A stretch of DNA of 64,000 nt from Linnemannia elongata (Eukaryota; Mortierellomycota; Mortierellomycetes; Mortierellales; Mortierellaceae), in the NCBI GenBank assembly GCA_036320915.1, contig JAXBDG010000004.1, positions 1 through 64,000 on the forward strand, given 5' to 3'. The translations under genes were made by a program, and so were the position numbers. The notes beneath the pieces are model-generated. The model ran no database searches. It was not told where the DNA came from and saw only the letters and a program-made list of their open reading frames with translations. Shown here in pieces: positions 48,874 to 61,293 of the stretch. Position 1 is the first letter of the stretch, and every line of letters begins with the position of its first letter.

Positions 48874-50488
48874 TTATCGTCTCTGTCTTCGGAGGCGGGC
48901 AATGGTGGGTCCCAGGACCGCAAGGACAATGGTCATGACTACCACTCGATTGGCCTTGGCAGGGCTGCTTCCGTATCCCAGGTTCTGTTTGAAACCCTCC
49001 CAAAGCCCCCTGAACGCGCTTGATCGCTTCCTCTCGACGGCATTGTTGGAGCTGTTACTGGAAAGATGTCCGTTATCGTGTCCATTATTGCTGCGCGTGT
49101 TGAGGAGCGATCCTGGAGACAGTTCGCGCTGAGACTTGAGGTTGTGCTCTTCCTTATCCTCTTCCTCCTCAGCTTCATTGTCACCATCTTGCTCCGCTTT
49201 GGCATCGATTTCCTTACGGGCGGTGATGACTTTCTCTAAAGCCTTGGACTCCTGGTAGGGCGCCATCCCCGGGATCATCTTGTTGACATTGCGGATCCCT
49301 TCAGGGACAGCCTTTGTCGACACTACAATAACAATTGCGGAGGGAGAAAATAGCATTAGCAAAAAGCACGTTCGAGCATTTTTCTCAGAGTGAAGTGGTA
49401 TTGAAATACGAAAAGCGAGATATATGAATGCGTACCAAGCTGTATAACCTTGTCAGGGATCCATCCCTTGAGATCAGCATCCATCAACTGGACGAGACGG
49501 CACTTGTTAGGCTGTCCAGGCTCTGGCCCGATGATCTGTCCTGCAACTGCCATCTCCATCCTGACAATCTTCTCCTTGGTCCTCTCGGGCATAAGCGAGT
49601 GTTCGACCGAAGACGTGACATTAAAGTACCGTCCATCATCCAGCTCTTTGATTGTTCCAAGTACAACGGTATCGCGCGAGGAGGTTGGCCACATTCCCTT
49701 AGTGCGGACGTATTGCACCTTGACGCCGGGCGAAACTTCAGTCAGAGTCCTGGCCTCCTCACAGAGGGGATCCCACTCCAAACGACGGCTAACCTCGGAG
49801 AGAGTATCGAAGGTCACTGCGGGGGTGTTATCCATGACAGCAATTACTTTGTAGCACATAGGTCGGTCCTTGAACTGGTACACCTCGATCAATCCTGGAG
49901 ATGTCTCCTCAAAGACCTTGACCCAGATGTCCTTGTTGTCGATGTAGTCCATGAACTTTTTCTCCATAGCGATCAACTCTCTGGCATAGGGCTGCTCCTT
50001 TTTTTTCTTGGTCTTCTTCGGTGCTGTAGTCGTCGTGGATGTTGATAACTTGGGCGTAGCAGCCTTTTTCGCTTTCTTCTTGATTGTAGTTGTAGTTGTG
50101 GGAGCTCCGTTGATAAGGGCTAGTTTGGAGGTTCCGTTTGCTAACGAAGTCTTGATAGGGCGAAGAGTCTCGGCTGACTGCACAGCAACCTGGGCCGGGA
50201 AGAGTCGTTCGCTCAAATCAGGTAGGCCGAACAGCTTGCGGAAAGCGAGAACAAAGATAAGTTCAAAGAACACATAGTGAACCTTGTCCAGGATGCCATT
50301 CAAGAACACTACAGGGCCGGAGTTAAAAAGAAAGAGTCAGGCACATGTCAATCTCACTTGGGTTTAGATATAGAATCAATGAGCCAACTTTCTCTTGAGG
50401 GTAACCTACACTGGTTGACAAGGTAGAGGATGGTATAGGGGGTGACCAAGACCAGCATGGCCAGGGGAGATTGTGTCGAGTCGCCCAT
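48874..50488 (-). CDS. membrane-anchored START-domain lipid-transfer protein
   Basis: Three exons by frame and splice signals: 50488-50410, 50308-49437, 49322-48874, with introns GTAGGT...TGTAG and GTACGC...TTGTAG. Exon 1 starts MGDSTQSPLAMLVLVTPY, hydrophobic. Exon 2 gives a second hydrophobic helix (FFELIFVLAF), a Lys/Thr-rich linker, and a START domain (from ~residue 130: FEETSPGLIEVYQFKDRP, RLEWDPLCEEARTL, YVRTKGMWPTSSRDTVVL, CRLVQLMDADLKGWIPDKVI). The C-terminus has an acidic stretch (DNEAEEEEDKEEH) and an anchor (VVVMTIVLAVLGPTIA). START domains bind sterols, phospholipids or ceramide in a closed pocket. Membrane contact-site lipid transfer is likely; the ligand is unknown. Confidence 0.82.
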
Positions 50489-51960
50489 TGTCGGTACTAT
50501 AGGTATGTTGTTGGTTGTGGTTGAGTAGATGTGGAGAGTTCGTTGCAATGAGGAAAGAGGGAGAGGAAGCTGCTCGCTGTTGATAAGTAAGTTTTCAGAT
50601 TCAGAAAATAAGGTCGGAATGGAGATGTGGTCGAGGGAAGGATGGAGGGGGACAACGGGAGGGGGGTTGATGACCGATACAGGGATGAAGGAAGAGTAGA
50701 AGAAAGTGGACAGAGAGGGCGACTGAATGAGCCAAGAGAGAGGAAGAGGAGGAAAGGAAGAGAGAGGAGAAGGGAAGAAAAAAAAGTAAGCAGAGGCGAT
50801 TTTAATCTTCAGCGAAGTGAACCAACCTTGGCTCAGGTGGTGGGCTCACTCCCTCGACTCAAATCCATCTCTCCCTGTCCGTTGTCCGTTGTTGAAGGGG
50901 ACCATCGGCACGGCTGAATCCTCAGTCAAGCCTCGTCATCCACACGATATCGTCCTACCGTCGCGTCTCGGCACACACACACACTACGCTGACCTGCGCA
51001 TGCACCTCCCTTCTCACCCTCGTTCTCTTCCGAGCACAACACAAAAGATTGCCATTTCTTTCTTGTTCTATTTCACTTATCACCTTCAATCATCCATACT
51101 GCGACAGAACAGACGAGGCACAAACTACTGTCCACATGGGAACATGGGTGAGGAATGTTCATGTGTACAACAGTACAGTACATTGCTATTGTATTTATGC
51201 TTACAACTCAAAAACCCAAATACGACATAAATTTGGTCCTCGCGTCGTCCGTCTGTCGATCATGAATGAATTACAGCTCACAGCGGCGAACCGAACCCAT
51301 GTTTGACTCTACCTCGTCTTCCTTATTGCCTCAGTAAAGCGGGCTTGGCGGACACTTTATCTGGTGAGTAAGCTTGTAAAGTCTTCTTCCTTACATGGTC
51401 GTATTAATACACGAATGATACTGATTTAAAAACGCTTTTAGGCCAGCAACAACAACAGCCAACCTATGCAGCTCTGATCGATTTGTTGCCGCTTATCTAC
51501 CCAACTCCACATGCAGTCACCTATGCACTCCATATTTTCAGAGTATTCGCGCCCCTGCGCCGTATTCTTGGTTGGTCTGTCCTCTTTCCACCACTGACTC
51601 TTCTTCCCGCCTATCCTTATGTCCAAATACCCGTCAGGAAAGATATGGTTTATGAAATGACTGTTCATTATCATAGTCGACAGGCTGCGGAACTTGGAAC
51701 AATCATACCTTGCTCGGTGAATGAGCCGCAACTGTGGCCGAGGAGAGGCTAGGCAAACATACAGAAATAGACGGGATTGATGCGGAAGGCGATGATTACA
51801 TGGACCATCGCTTCCTTCGCTGTTCTCACGCACAATCAATCGCATATTCATCAAGGGTGAAAGAAGCAGAAAGAGAGTAAACAATCTTTGACTGGATGAA
51901 GGACTATCCTCTCATTTTATGAGTGCAAACACACACACACACCTTGGTCTCAAGTGATTT
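50489..51960. other. 1.5-kb spacer
   Basis: GA-rich sequence at 50630-50790 is the likely promoter of the START gene. The stretch 50820-51900 has open frames up to 148 codons on both strands, none convincing. A (CA)n run lies at 51928-51940, next to the 3' end of the PIG-S gene. No RNA gene recognised. Confidence 0.4.
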
Positions 51961-52784
51961 TTATTCCTGTTTGTCGTGCTGGATGTCATGGTCATCATGA
52001 CCCTGGCTGTCCTTGTCCATTTGAGCCTGCTTCTTCTTCTCCTTTAGGCGCTTCACTTCCCTCAACAGCGACATGAGCAGTGGGACAGAGATCGGGACAA
52101 ACAGCGGCATGTAGATCGCATACTTGTGCTCATCAGGAAAATACAGCATCGACACCATCGTTGGGTCAAAAAACGCCGTCTCAGACTTGACCAGACCATC
52201 CCGCGATGCTGCCAAGGCTTCGACATACTCCTGACGAGACAAATGTTCGCAAGAGCGTCCGATATCCCGAAGTGCCTCCGTCACATCCTTCTGGATATGA
52301 TCCAACACCACCATGTTGGGCGTCTTTCTCACAAGGCGGGCCAGCGACGAGATCGTGGCCAATGAATCAACCAGGTTCTCAGCTGAGCGTCTCCTCAACA
52401 GGTTATCCAGCTCCCAGGTCGTCGGTGCCTCGTTCAGCGACTTGTGGAAAACGATTGGAAAGGAAGACGATGGCTGAGTTGTCGTAGACAGGTCAGTGAC
52501 ACCCATGAGATCTCGCAGCTGCGTCAAGAACACTCTCATCACAGGCTCCAGATCCTGGACAGTGATCACTTCGGGGTACTCCTCTGATCTCTTGGTCCTG
52601 TCGATATCGCGATTGAGGATAGCAACGCCTCCCCAGCGTGGAATAAGGAATGAGTTAGTGGACGATTTCGATGCACCTGGCCCTGTCTTGATGACCAAGG
52701 GGCTTTCGCTAGGCTTGGGAACATATGTCAAAAAGTTGAGCGATGGCAGCGATGACACCGTAGACGCTACCGTTTCCCACAGTC

Positions 52785-52827
<43 letters not shown>

Positions 52828-54311
52828 GGACGAGGGTTAGTTAGCTATACTGTTTCCTTCGACGACCGCAAGGTCCAGAATGGTTGCAAAATCTTGTGCA
52901 GCATGTCCGATTCGTACCTAGGCTCCACTCGGCGGCATTAATAAAGTTGGGCAGCGCATCCGGTGTCAGGTAGTGTTCTTGCGAGCTATAGTCCATTTGA
53001 GGAGTGAACGCCAAAGAGGCATAATGTTGGATCTGTGATTCGATAGTGAACTTTGACACGGTCGACATGGTCTTGATAAAAGGGGCGAGATATGCTACGT
53101 TATTAGAGGCCGAATACCATGATTAGCTATTGGTCGCAGCGGAAAGCGCTCAGTTGCTCGTTTAGTCCTCCCATTGAGTGGCACAGCAGCCTTACCGTGG
53201 ATGACTTCCTGCATTTTCCATTCCCGAACACCATTAGAGGCGTCACCACTGAATAAGCTAAATGTCAGTTGATATCCTGGCGCGTATTTGACCGTTTTCA
53301 GCTGATCATGCACCTTGCGCACGCCCTGAGTGTCCTCGTTAGTGTCGAGCAATTGGCGGATAGTCCTTTCTTCTGATCCAAACACAGCGCTCGACGTCTC
53401 TACAATGGTGTCAATGATATGATCTACGGGTAACAGTAAAATGTCCATCGTTAGCTCAGTGAATCACATTGCAGTTGCATCATAAGCTTGTAAGATATTG
53501 CAACATCTTACCAGTGTTCCAAGACTGAACTTGAATGAATCCTTGGCGCTGACTCCGTATGCTAGCATGTGTCACATTGCTAGGTGAAATATAAAAGTCG
53601 TATGTTCCGGGAACTGTGCTGGTATGCTCTAATATTGTGAAGGGATCGCAAAGGTTATTTATACTGGCGACTATACTGACAGATGACAGCATTCAATTCC
53701 TGAACGAAAATGAATGTTATCCTTGCCTGTGATATCCTTATTGATAGATCCTGTCCAAGGCTTGCCCGCGATGAACTCTATCGCCAACAAAGACTCTTTG
53801 ACGCCATTGGCAGTGTTCAGTTCTTGAAATCGTCTGGTAACTCCTTGAGTGACGTCGCTCAATTCTGGGTTTCTCCCGCTCTGTTGTTGTTCTGTTTCTG
53901 AAAGGTGAAGATTCACGCGAATGGGGAACTTTGGCTGACAGGCCTATATACAGGATCAAAAATGGACAGTTGTTAGCCAATCTGCTCAAAACTAGGGCAG
54001 GACCAGGCACTCGTGTTTCTTCAAGTCAGATTTTTACCTTCCACTGGTTCCACTGGTCGATCGAATCGTAAGGAAGCTCAGCTCTGTAGACGCGTGTGGT
54101 TTTCCACCAGAGGGGTAGACCGAGGAGGACCACGGCCCATACTGAGAGAATGACCATTCGTCTTGTATTGTCTAACGTGGGGTTGCATCACAAGTATGAA
54201 TGAGTGGGTTCGGGTGGCCGGATGCAATTGCTGCTCGCGATTAGCAAGGTCAAGAGTACCGAGGTGGCGAGTTGTCCTCGCGAGGCAGGCTCTCTTACCG
54301 TTTGCGGCCAT
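51961..54311 (-). CDS. PIGS/GPI17: GPI transamidase subunit PIG-S (Gpi17)
   Basis: Seven exons join in frame: 54311-54299, 54171-54038, 53943-53727, 53670-53512, 53423-53196, 53094-52918, 52766-51961. The N-terminus has the family's anchor and signature RRMVILSVWAVVLLGLPLWW followed by KTTRVYRAELPY. Later come AYLAPFIKTMSTVSKFTIES, the LTPDALPNFINAAEWSL block, IPRWGGVAILNRD, and a second membrane helix near the end (YMPLFVPISVPLL). PIG-S works with GPI8/PIG-K, GAA1, PIG-T and PIG-U in the ER membrane to attach GPI anchors. Intron 3 has a GC donor (GCAAGG). Intron 6 carries a 41-base poly(U) in the transcript. A housekeeping gene. Confidence 0.92.
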
Positions 54312-54997
54312 GGAGTCTCTGTCAGTAGGCATGGCCAGTGTGTGTCGATGAAAAGTAAGGACGAGAAAGATGATGTCTTGAGAAGACTGCATCGTGGCGC
54401 TCTTTTGCCAGGAACAGCCCACCAAACGACGTGACGGTTTACTAATTTAGATTTTGACCGCAGGATGGATGTGGGATGTGGCATGCTTGTACAGTCGAGG
54501 ATGTGTGTGATAGACAGAGCGCCGATAGGTGCCAGACTGGATAATCCTCGGCCGATCTTGTTGATCTTACTGGACTACGGTTGACTGTAGGACTGGCCGC
54601 CGTCATTAATCTGAATGGCACGGTTCTTTCCACCGGTACCCTGTTTCCCTTTGCTGCAATCTCTTCCTTTATCAGGTGCACTGAAAAGAGCAGGCTCCAA
54701 CCATTATCTCATATCAACGATGCATGTGTACGCCCCGGACCAAGACGAGCGCAGCGGATAAGAAGTCCTAGTGCTGTTATAGACAGTCGACTCTAAATGT
54801 CTGGAAGCGGCTCTTTCGAAAAAAAGACGCGGATTAGTAATCGTTGTTTAGATGGTGATGCATTGGCCAAACATTTCCCTTTTCTCACGCATAAATAACA
54901 AAGTATTTTCCTTTTCTTTCTTTTTTTCCTACCCACTCCTTTCTTATCTTCACACCCCACCCTGCCTTCACCAACAGCACTCTCACTCCCACACACA
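54312..54997. promoter_or_regulatory. divergent promoter between PIG-S and aldo-keto reductase
   Basis: 686 bp between start codons with no supported gene. On the reductase side AAATAACAAAG near 54890 and a CT-rich leader ending CCACACACA before the ATG at 54998 are typical. The short frames on both strands are not credible. Confidence 0.4.
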
Positions 54998-56335
54998 ATG
55001 ACAGGACAAAGAACAAGCCCCAAGGTCATCCTCGGAACCATGACATTCGGTCTCGATACCACCGTCGCCGAGACTTCATCCGTCAGGATTCGTGGCATCG
55101 AGAACATCAAGCCCTTCCTCGACACCTTCCACAAATACGGTCACACCGAGCTCGACACAGCTCGCGTCTATTGCGGAGGCGATACCGAGACATCCCTTGG
55201 TCTAATCGATACCTCTGCTTTTAAGATCGCCACCAAGGTTTGGCCGTCCGTTCCTAAATCCCACGGATCAGAGTTGTTGAGGAAGACCTTCCTTCAATCC
55301 CTGGCAGCACTCAAGACCGAGAAGGTCGACATCTTTTATCTCCACGCTCCAGACTACACCACTCCCTTTGAGGAGACCGTCAAAGCTGTCGACGACCTTT
55401 ACCGCGAGGGTCGCTTTGAAAGAGTAAGTTGCTGCGCCTTGGTCAATTGCGTCAATGTTGCTGAGTGAAAAAAACAGCCCACGTACTAACACCCGATCCA
55501 CCCTCCACTGCGCACCTTTTTTCCACTAATATGGTTTGCACTAGTTCGGACTCTCGAATTTCGCGGCGTGGCAGGTCACTCTTATCTACCAGCTCTGCAA
55601 ACAGAGTGGTTATGTTCTCCCCACGGTGTACCAGGGCATGGTAAGCTACCCACTCTTTTCATCAAGCTGCTCAATGCGCTGTCTTGTTTGCATGAATCGA
55701 TGACAAAGGCAAGGTAGCAGATGCGTCAGTGCACATGTCTACCTCCCTCCCCTCCAACACTTTTCTCACGGTGTCCTTGTCAAGCTCTAACTTACACCTA
55801 TTCGTTTTTGTGTGCCGAATGCTAGTACAACCCAATCGTACGCGACATTGAGCCTGAATTGCTCCCCTGTCTCAAAAAGTTCAACATTGCCTTTTACGCG
55901 TTCAACCCTCTGGCTGGAGGACTCCTCTCCGGAAAACACAATTTCTCCCAGCCAGAAGCCGAGGCTGGCGGCCGTTTCGACACTAAATCCAGCCCTGGAA
56001 AATTGTACCGCGATCGCTACTGGAACAAGCTCTACTTTGAGGCCATTACTTCGTTGACAAAGGCTGCTCAAGAGCACAGGCTGACCTTAATCGAAGCGAC
56101 GTTGAGATGGATGTCACACCACTCTGGACTGAATGCGCAAGATGGCATTATTATCGGAGTTAGCTCGATTCAGCATCTGGAGCAGAACTTGACTGACTTG
56201 AACAAGGGTCCGTTGCCCAAGGAGGTTGTCGAGGCGTTTGATGCCGCCTGGGAACACGTCAAGGTTGCCTGCCCCAAGTACTTCAAGGACGAGGCTGCCG
56301 CTCGCGCTGTGTATCAAGCAGTAAAATCCAAGTAG
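54998..56335 (+). CDS. aldo-keto reductase, AKR7 (aflatoxin aldehyde reductase-like)
   Basis: Three exons: 54998-55423, 55545-55640 and 55826-56335, with introns GTAAGT...ACTAG and GTAAGC...GCTAG. The protein of about 343 residues has the AKR barrel: VILGTMTFG at the start, catalytic Asp and Tyr in ELDTARVY, Lys in ATKVWP, His in YLHAPD, then FGLSNFAAWQV, YNPIVRDIEPELLP, FYAFNPLAGGLLSGK and the NADPH-binding end GIIIGVSSIQHLEQNL. AKR7 enzymes are cytosolic NADPH-dependent reductases of aldehydes, including succinic semialdehyde and dialdehydes. The AKR7 mark is the NPLAGGLL(S/T)GK segment. Physiological substrate not deducible. Confidence 0.93.
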
Positions 56336-56453
56336 ACCAACTTTCTCCTCACAGACAGTCTGATGTGATAGAAAGGGCAAATAAACAAGAGGCAAAGTTC
56401 CAGTGAAGCTGTGTTTTATTCTAGTGGTAGTTGTGGGTACATGCCTGAGTTGT

Positions 56454-59400
56454 CTAAGCCCAGGCTAGAATCAAAAACTCGCGGAAGGCGGAGAGCACTG
56501 TCCTCAGATCCTTGGCGACGATCTGTTCTCTGAACAAAATCTCCTCAACATGATGCTGCCCGTCGAAATAATGAATCAACCTAACAGAAGCGAAATGATA
56601 GACACAAAGTATTAGTCTGCCGTATCTCAAATCAATGCCTCGATCCAACGGATTAAACACGCGGGCGCTCTCAATAATACCTCATAAACAACTCGGTGAC
56701 ACTCTGAGGTTGGTTTTCGCACATCCTGATGACCCACTCACGTTCCACCTCAGAGGCTTGGCCAGGGTTGGGCAAGATTGAACTGGCATCTTGTCTCTTG
56801 CCCATTAATTTGTTAAATGGTGGTAAACTAAGGTGCGATTTTAGACTGGAGCTAATGGCAGCACCAGCACTTGTTGATCCAGGTACTTGGCTATTCCCGT
56901 TGGCACCGCCTACGCCCCCACCACCGCCGCTACCACTGCCACTACCGCTTCCACCAGGACCCGTCGACGAGCGGTTGTGGTAGCGATATGTCTGAGAAGG
57001 AAGTGCCTGAGGTTGCTTTTGAAACATCTGCTGTAGCTGCTGTTGTTGATGCTGCTGCTGAAGGAGCGATAGTTGCCCAAAGTCTGCAGATTTGGCGCTT
57101 CCGTTCTGCCCTCCTCCTGTTACAGTCGGGGATTCCATGGTCGGGGTCAAGGCTCCACTGTTTTCTTCCATCATCATGTGCTCGTAATCCTCAACGGAGC
57201 AACCGATCTTGATGTATTCCGGGACCATGATCAGAATGTAGGTGTGTAATTGAACCACTAAATCCTTCCGGAGTAGGTATGTCAGCATCTCCAGATAGAC
57301 CGTTTGGACTTCTTTGTCTTTCCCTGCACCGGGTATATGAGCCTTGTAGGCTTTGGGTGTCGAAAGTTCGTGGAGAACGTTGGGTAACGAGAGCGTTGGG
57401 AAATGCTGTGAAAAGTCAATGACCAATGACCTAAGGTGAAAACATACGGGAAGGAGGAATTATTTAGATTCATCTCATTAATCTTCTATAGTGATTTTTT
57501 GAGTGACAACAGTTTGAAAGCGAAAACTCGGCCAGGACGAAGCAAGACTTACTCGTTGATACCTGCTTGTGGAGCAACGACATACACATTGTTGACGCGG
57601 ATTTGGTCAATGAGCTTAGCCTTGCGCCAGTAGATCAAATGCGAGGCAAGGCGGTAAATCTGAGCCATCGAACAGTCCAAGATATATTGAAGTTCGTCAA
57701 GGCTATGCAACGAAGGAGAGGATGGGCAAAGGAAAGCAGGAGGAATGTTGAGCACTCTACAATCAATGTATGCTCAAGATAACAATAGCAATATAAAGTC
57801 ATCGTCCTAAAACTCAAAAATAACCCGACATCATACCATTGATAGGGGACAAGAATCTGCACTAGCTTGACTAGCGTTGGATTGGCATCCAGTGGAATAT
57901 CCTTCAAAATCTCCTCGGGGTCCTCAAGTAAGAGCAAGGTGTGATAGGGAAGCAACACTGGAAAGTTTTCGTATTCATAGGCGATCCCGATCTCATAGTC
58001 GTCCATCATGTATCCCATCCCGCCAATACCCCCATACTGTGTCGTTAGTGGTGTCATCAGAGCCTGCTGTGATCCCGGAATGTTGGTGTTGTTGGTGTTG
58101 TACATGTTGTTGGCGGATGTTGTTGCAGTCGGGCTGTCGCTGTTTAGTGTATTTTGAATACGACGAGTGACATAGCCGCTAGACCGCGGAAGAGGAGCAA
58201 GGTGAGGGATCTGCAATGAAACATCGATGGAGTCGTTCAAGACAATATGGCAGACCTTGTCAGTCGATACGCAATCGTATATTGAGCGAACAGCTCTCGC
58301 CAGCGAAGAGATGGACAGGACTTGCTCATGAAACTGCTCAAGATTTAGACCTATTAGAGAGGGGCAACAACAGCTTGATTAATTCCAGCGCAGTCGCAAG
58401 GGTGTAGCAAGAAATGATAGCTTTAGTCGCACCGTCTCATACATCCAGCCTCTCTTTGAAGACGAACCTGCTTGTGCTGCCTCCTCCCGGATACCAAGAA
58501 TCTTTGTAGCCTCTTGACTGACATACTGGCTGTTCAGTTCCTCGTAGCGAAGCGCTGCCGTCAACTTGCAGGCAATGTTCTTGTAGACCTGATCAGCTAC
58601 AGAGTTGAGCTGGAGTTCTTGAGGCTTCAACACAAAGACGACATGAAAGTACGACATTTGCTGGAAATGAGACGCAGGAGTCGATACCGTGTGAGAGAGA
58701 GCATTGGAAACTGATCCTTGCGAGATCTGGATCGGTGGTGGGAGTCCCAGATGAGTCGAAAATATGCCCTGAATACCGGCTGTTGGTGTCTGTGGCATCG
58801 AAACGGGGTGGTGAAGGAGAGAGGATGCAAACGTCGCTTGGTGGGTGGTTGAAGGGGTCATCTGCTGCTTGGACGGTTGTGTCGCCAAGGGGCTGTCTCC
58901 TGAAGCTGGCGATCCAACGTTAGAGTTGTACGTCTGACTCCTGAAACGATGTTGCCTCCACCCAGTTGGATCGGTGAGCGAACGAGTCCCTGTGGTGTTG
59001 TCGAGCTCGTCTTTGGAACCCCGTCGGAGGGTAGCCTCCTTGCCGTCAATCTGGCTTCTGCTTGACACTGAACCCCGAATGGAATCTGCGTCGTCCGCTG
59101 AGTCCTCATCATAGTAGTCCGAATCCGAGTCATCGTCATCCATGAAGGGCGCTATTCCTCCAACGATCCAACCGCGTTTGACTTTCTCTTTGGGTGGGCG
59201 AGACGACTTTCTCTTCCAGTAGTCGCGTCTTTGTCGGAACTCTTCCCCGCGCAACGAGACCGGGTGTCCAATGAAGGTCAAGTCGTCGACGGTGAGCTGG
59301 AACCTTTTGTCACACAGACTCAACTTTGGCGAGAGGATATTGGCGAGAAATTGAGGGTCATATCCGAGTACTTTGGAGGTAACCTGAAAGTCATCGGACT

Positions 59401-59554
59401 CCGCTAGCTGTTTTGATTTCAACTCCTGGGAAGCGAACAAAGTCGAGTCCTCATGTGGCGTGAATCCCTTCTTCTTTTCCCGAGGGTACTTGTAGACGAA
59501 ATGGTGTCCACGACTGGAGTTGGTGACGATTATAATGCCCACGAGGCCATTCAT
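56454..59554 (-). CDS. NPR3: NPR3/NPRL3, GATOR1 (SEACIT) subunit
   Basis: Five exons: 59554-58468, 58350-57837, 57756-57553, 57430-56681, 56580-56454. The N-terminal longin-like part starts MNGLVGIIIVTNSSRG and continues HHFVYKYP and FLANILSPKLSLCDKRFQL; the middle has YFHVVFVLKP and SSLARAVRSIYD; then LPYHTLLLLEDPEEIL, MAQIYRLASHLIYWRKAKLI and LHTYILIMVPEYIK; the end is LFMRLIHYFDGQHHVEEILF. NPR3 with NPR2 and IML1 is the GAP for the Rag GTPase Gtr1 and shuts off TORC1 when amino acids are short, at the vacuole. Poly-Gln and Gly-Ser tracts near 57050 and 56930 are lineage additions. At the exon 2/3 junction my splice reads TGA, so either an unusual splice or a 1-nt sequence error is present. 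Confidence 0.9.
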
Positions 59555-59945
59555 GATGATCGTTGAAGGACGAGGGTCTGGCCTGGGCGGGGTTCTTCTT
59601 GACGGGTGTGGGCGATGCGAAGTGGTTGAAACCAGTCTGGCTGGGCAAGTACAAAAGTCATATAGGACAGTGGCTTAGCCAAATTTTCAACGCGCTCACG
59701 TCCCAGTTATTCGCTCGTTCTTGCTAAAAGGGACTCAAACGAACAAATGTTGTTACTGTTCATTGTACGGCAAGACGATAGTGTTCAATATTGGAGACGC
59801 TCTTAATACATGCCAGGCCGCATCAAATTGAACTTCAGTATGTGTTGTTTATTTTCAGCGATAGGGGATGGCAGCGGTCGGTGATACAGGCACGTTTTAG
59901 AACGCAGGAAGTAATTCAGTACATCCTGCTGTGTCAGTCATCAAT
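59555..59945. other. spacer between NPR3 start and proteasome 3' end
   Basis: Leader of NPR3 (about 59555-59650) and 3' flank of the proteasome gene; no separate gene. The minus-strand frame at 59451-59654 is leader plus an out-of-frame shadow of the first NPR3 exon. Confidence 0.45.
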
Positions 59946-61293
59946 CTAAGAAATGTCCATGGCCTCGGTTGTGTGGATGTTGACGGTTTCCTTGATATCC
60001 ACGAGGTCGCGGATCGATGTCTTGAGAACCTCTGTGGTTCCCTTCTGGAACTTGTAGCTAACAAGTCGACACAGTTCAATACAAACAACCGTGTTAAAAA
60101 GTGAAAAAAAGACAAAGACTGGACCACAACCAAGACGTATATGCAGTTCTGTATGGCTATTATCAAGGAGTTGATAATTTACCTTGCTTCCTTGACACCA
60201 CGCTCGTTAGGCTTGGCGTAATTTCGGAGGACCTCGACCTTTTCACTGTTAATGACAACGACATCGACATTGGATCCAGATCCCAGATCATTGAAGATAC
60301 CCGCTTCAATGGCCTCCTGTACGAGTGAAATACCCTCTTCGCGCTATGAGGTTGTATGAAAATAAGGAGAATGTGTCCGATTAGCATCCACGCGCTCTGA
60401 AAATACCACGATGCCACGTTTGTCTCTTCTTCGCGTCTCCCATTCATCTTCGCCCGTAGACTTACAGACAAGTCGGGCTTGTAACGGCTTTCAAACACAC
60501 TCATGGCCGCAAGAGATCCTGAGCCCATGGTGACATATGGCAGCTTGTCCGTGCTTCCGTGAGGGTAGATCGTGTACAGGTGAGGTCCATTGATGTCGAC
60601 ACCTCCAAGAATCAGTGCTGCTCCAATCTGGCCCTGGTACCTATAAACATTTGGTTAGAAAGACAAAAGTATCAATGGTGAGATTTGGATTGTTAACAAG
60701 ACCTTGCCAGATTGGAGCTCAGAACGCAAGGGAACTTCCTTGCAAGAGGAGCATGATGACGTACTTGAAAAGCATCTGCTTCAGCATGGTCATGGCGGTG
60801 ACGACGCGTGCCTGGCGTCCTGTGCTGAGGCGGTGGAGCTCCAACTGACTGCTGATCAAGGCAGTCGTCATCTCTGTATCAGCAGCAGTTCCGGCACCAC
60901 AACAGTACATGTTAGGAGCCAGGTAATGAATCTTTTCACAGTTCTTGTCAGCGACAATAGGTCCAGCGGTGGCACGAGTATCGGCACCGAGGACGAGGCC
61001 GTCCTTGTAAATCAGTCCAACGATGGTTGTTCCTGTCTTTGTCGCCTTGGGAATGCCCATGCCCTTGCCCTCCATCATTGTGTTACTATTGTCAATTAAA
61101 GGTGGGGTGAGTGGAGGGGTTAGTGGGTGGTGTTGGTAGGTGTAGAAGGGTTGAATTCAAGGAAGGTGACGCGTCTGTGGGAGCAATTACAAGTGCTGCA
61201 GCGCGCAGACACGCGAGATATGTGAAAGGCAGCTTACCGGACATGGTTGTCAAAGTTGAAACCGCCCTTTGTCTGCTGCAGTCTCGAGGTCAT
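59946..61293 (-). CDS. PUP1: 20S proteasome subunit beta-2 (trypsin-like)
   Basis: Exons: 61293-61238 ([18 protein letters not shown]), 61085-60765, 60640-60466, 60342-60183, 60057-59946. The mature N-terminal catalytic Thr lies in [49 protein letters not shown] and [16 protein letters not shown] follow, all typical of beta-2/PSMB7/Pup1. It is an essential N-terminal nucleophile hydrolase in the 20S core, made with a propeptide. Joining exon 1 to exon 2 at the obvious splice sites leaves the frame off by one base just before MMEGKG; a single-base sequence error at AATGATGG or an unusual start are the likely reasons. The rest joins cleanly. Confidence 0.92.

Noticed and set aside
49484..49666. 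Small minus-strand frames within the START gene, and frames at 50627-51306
   Set aside because: Other-frame shadows, or low-complexity GA/CT promoter sequence without coding character.
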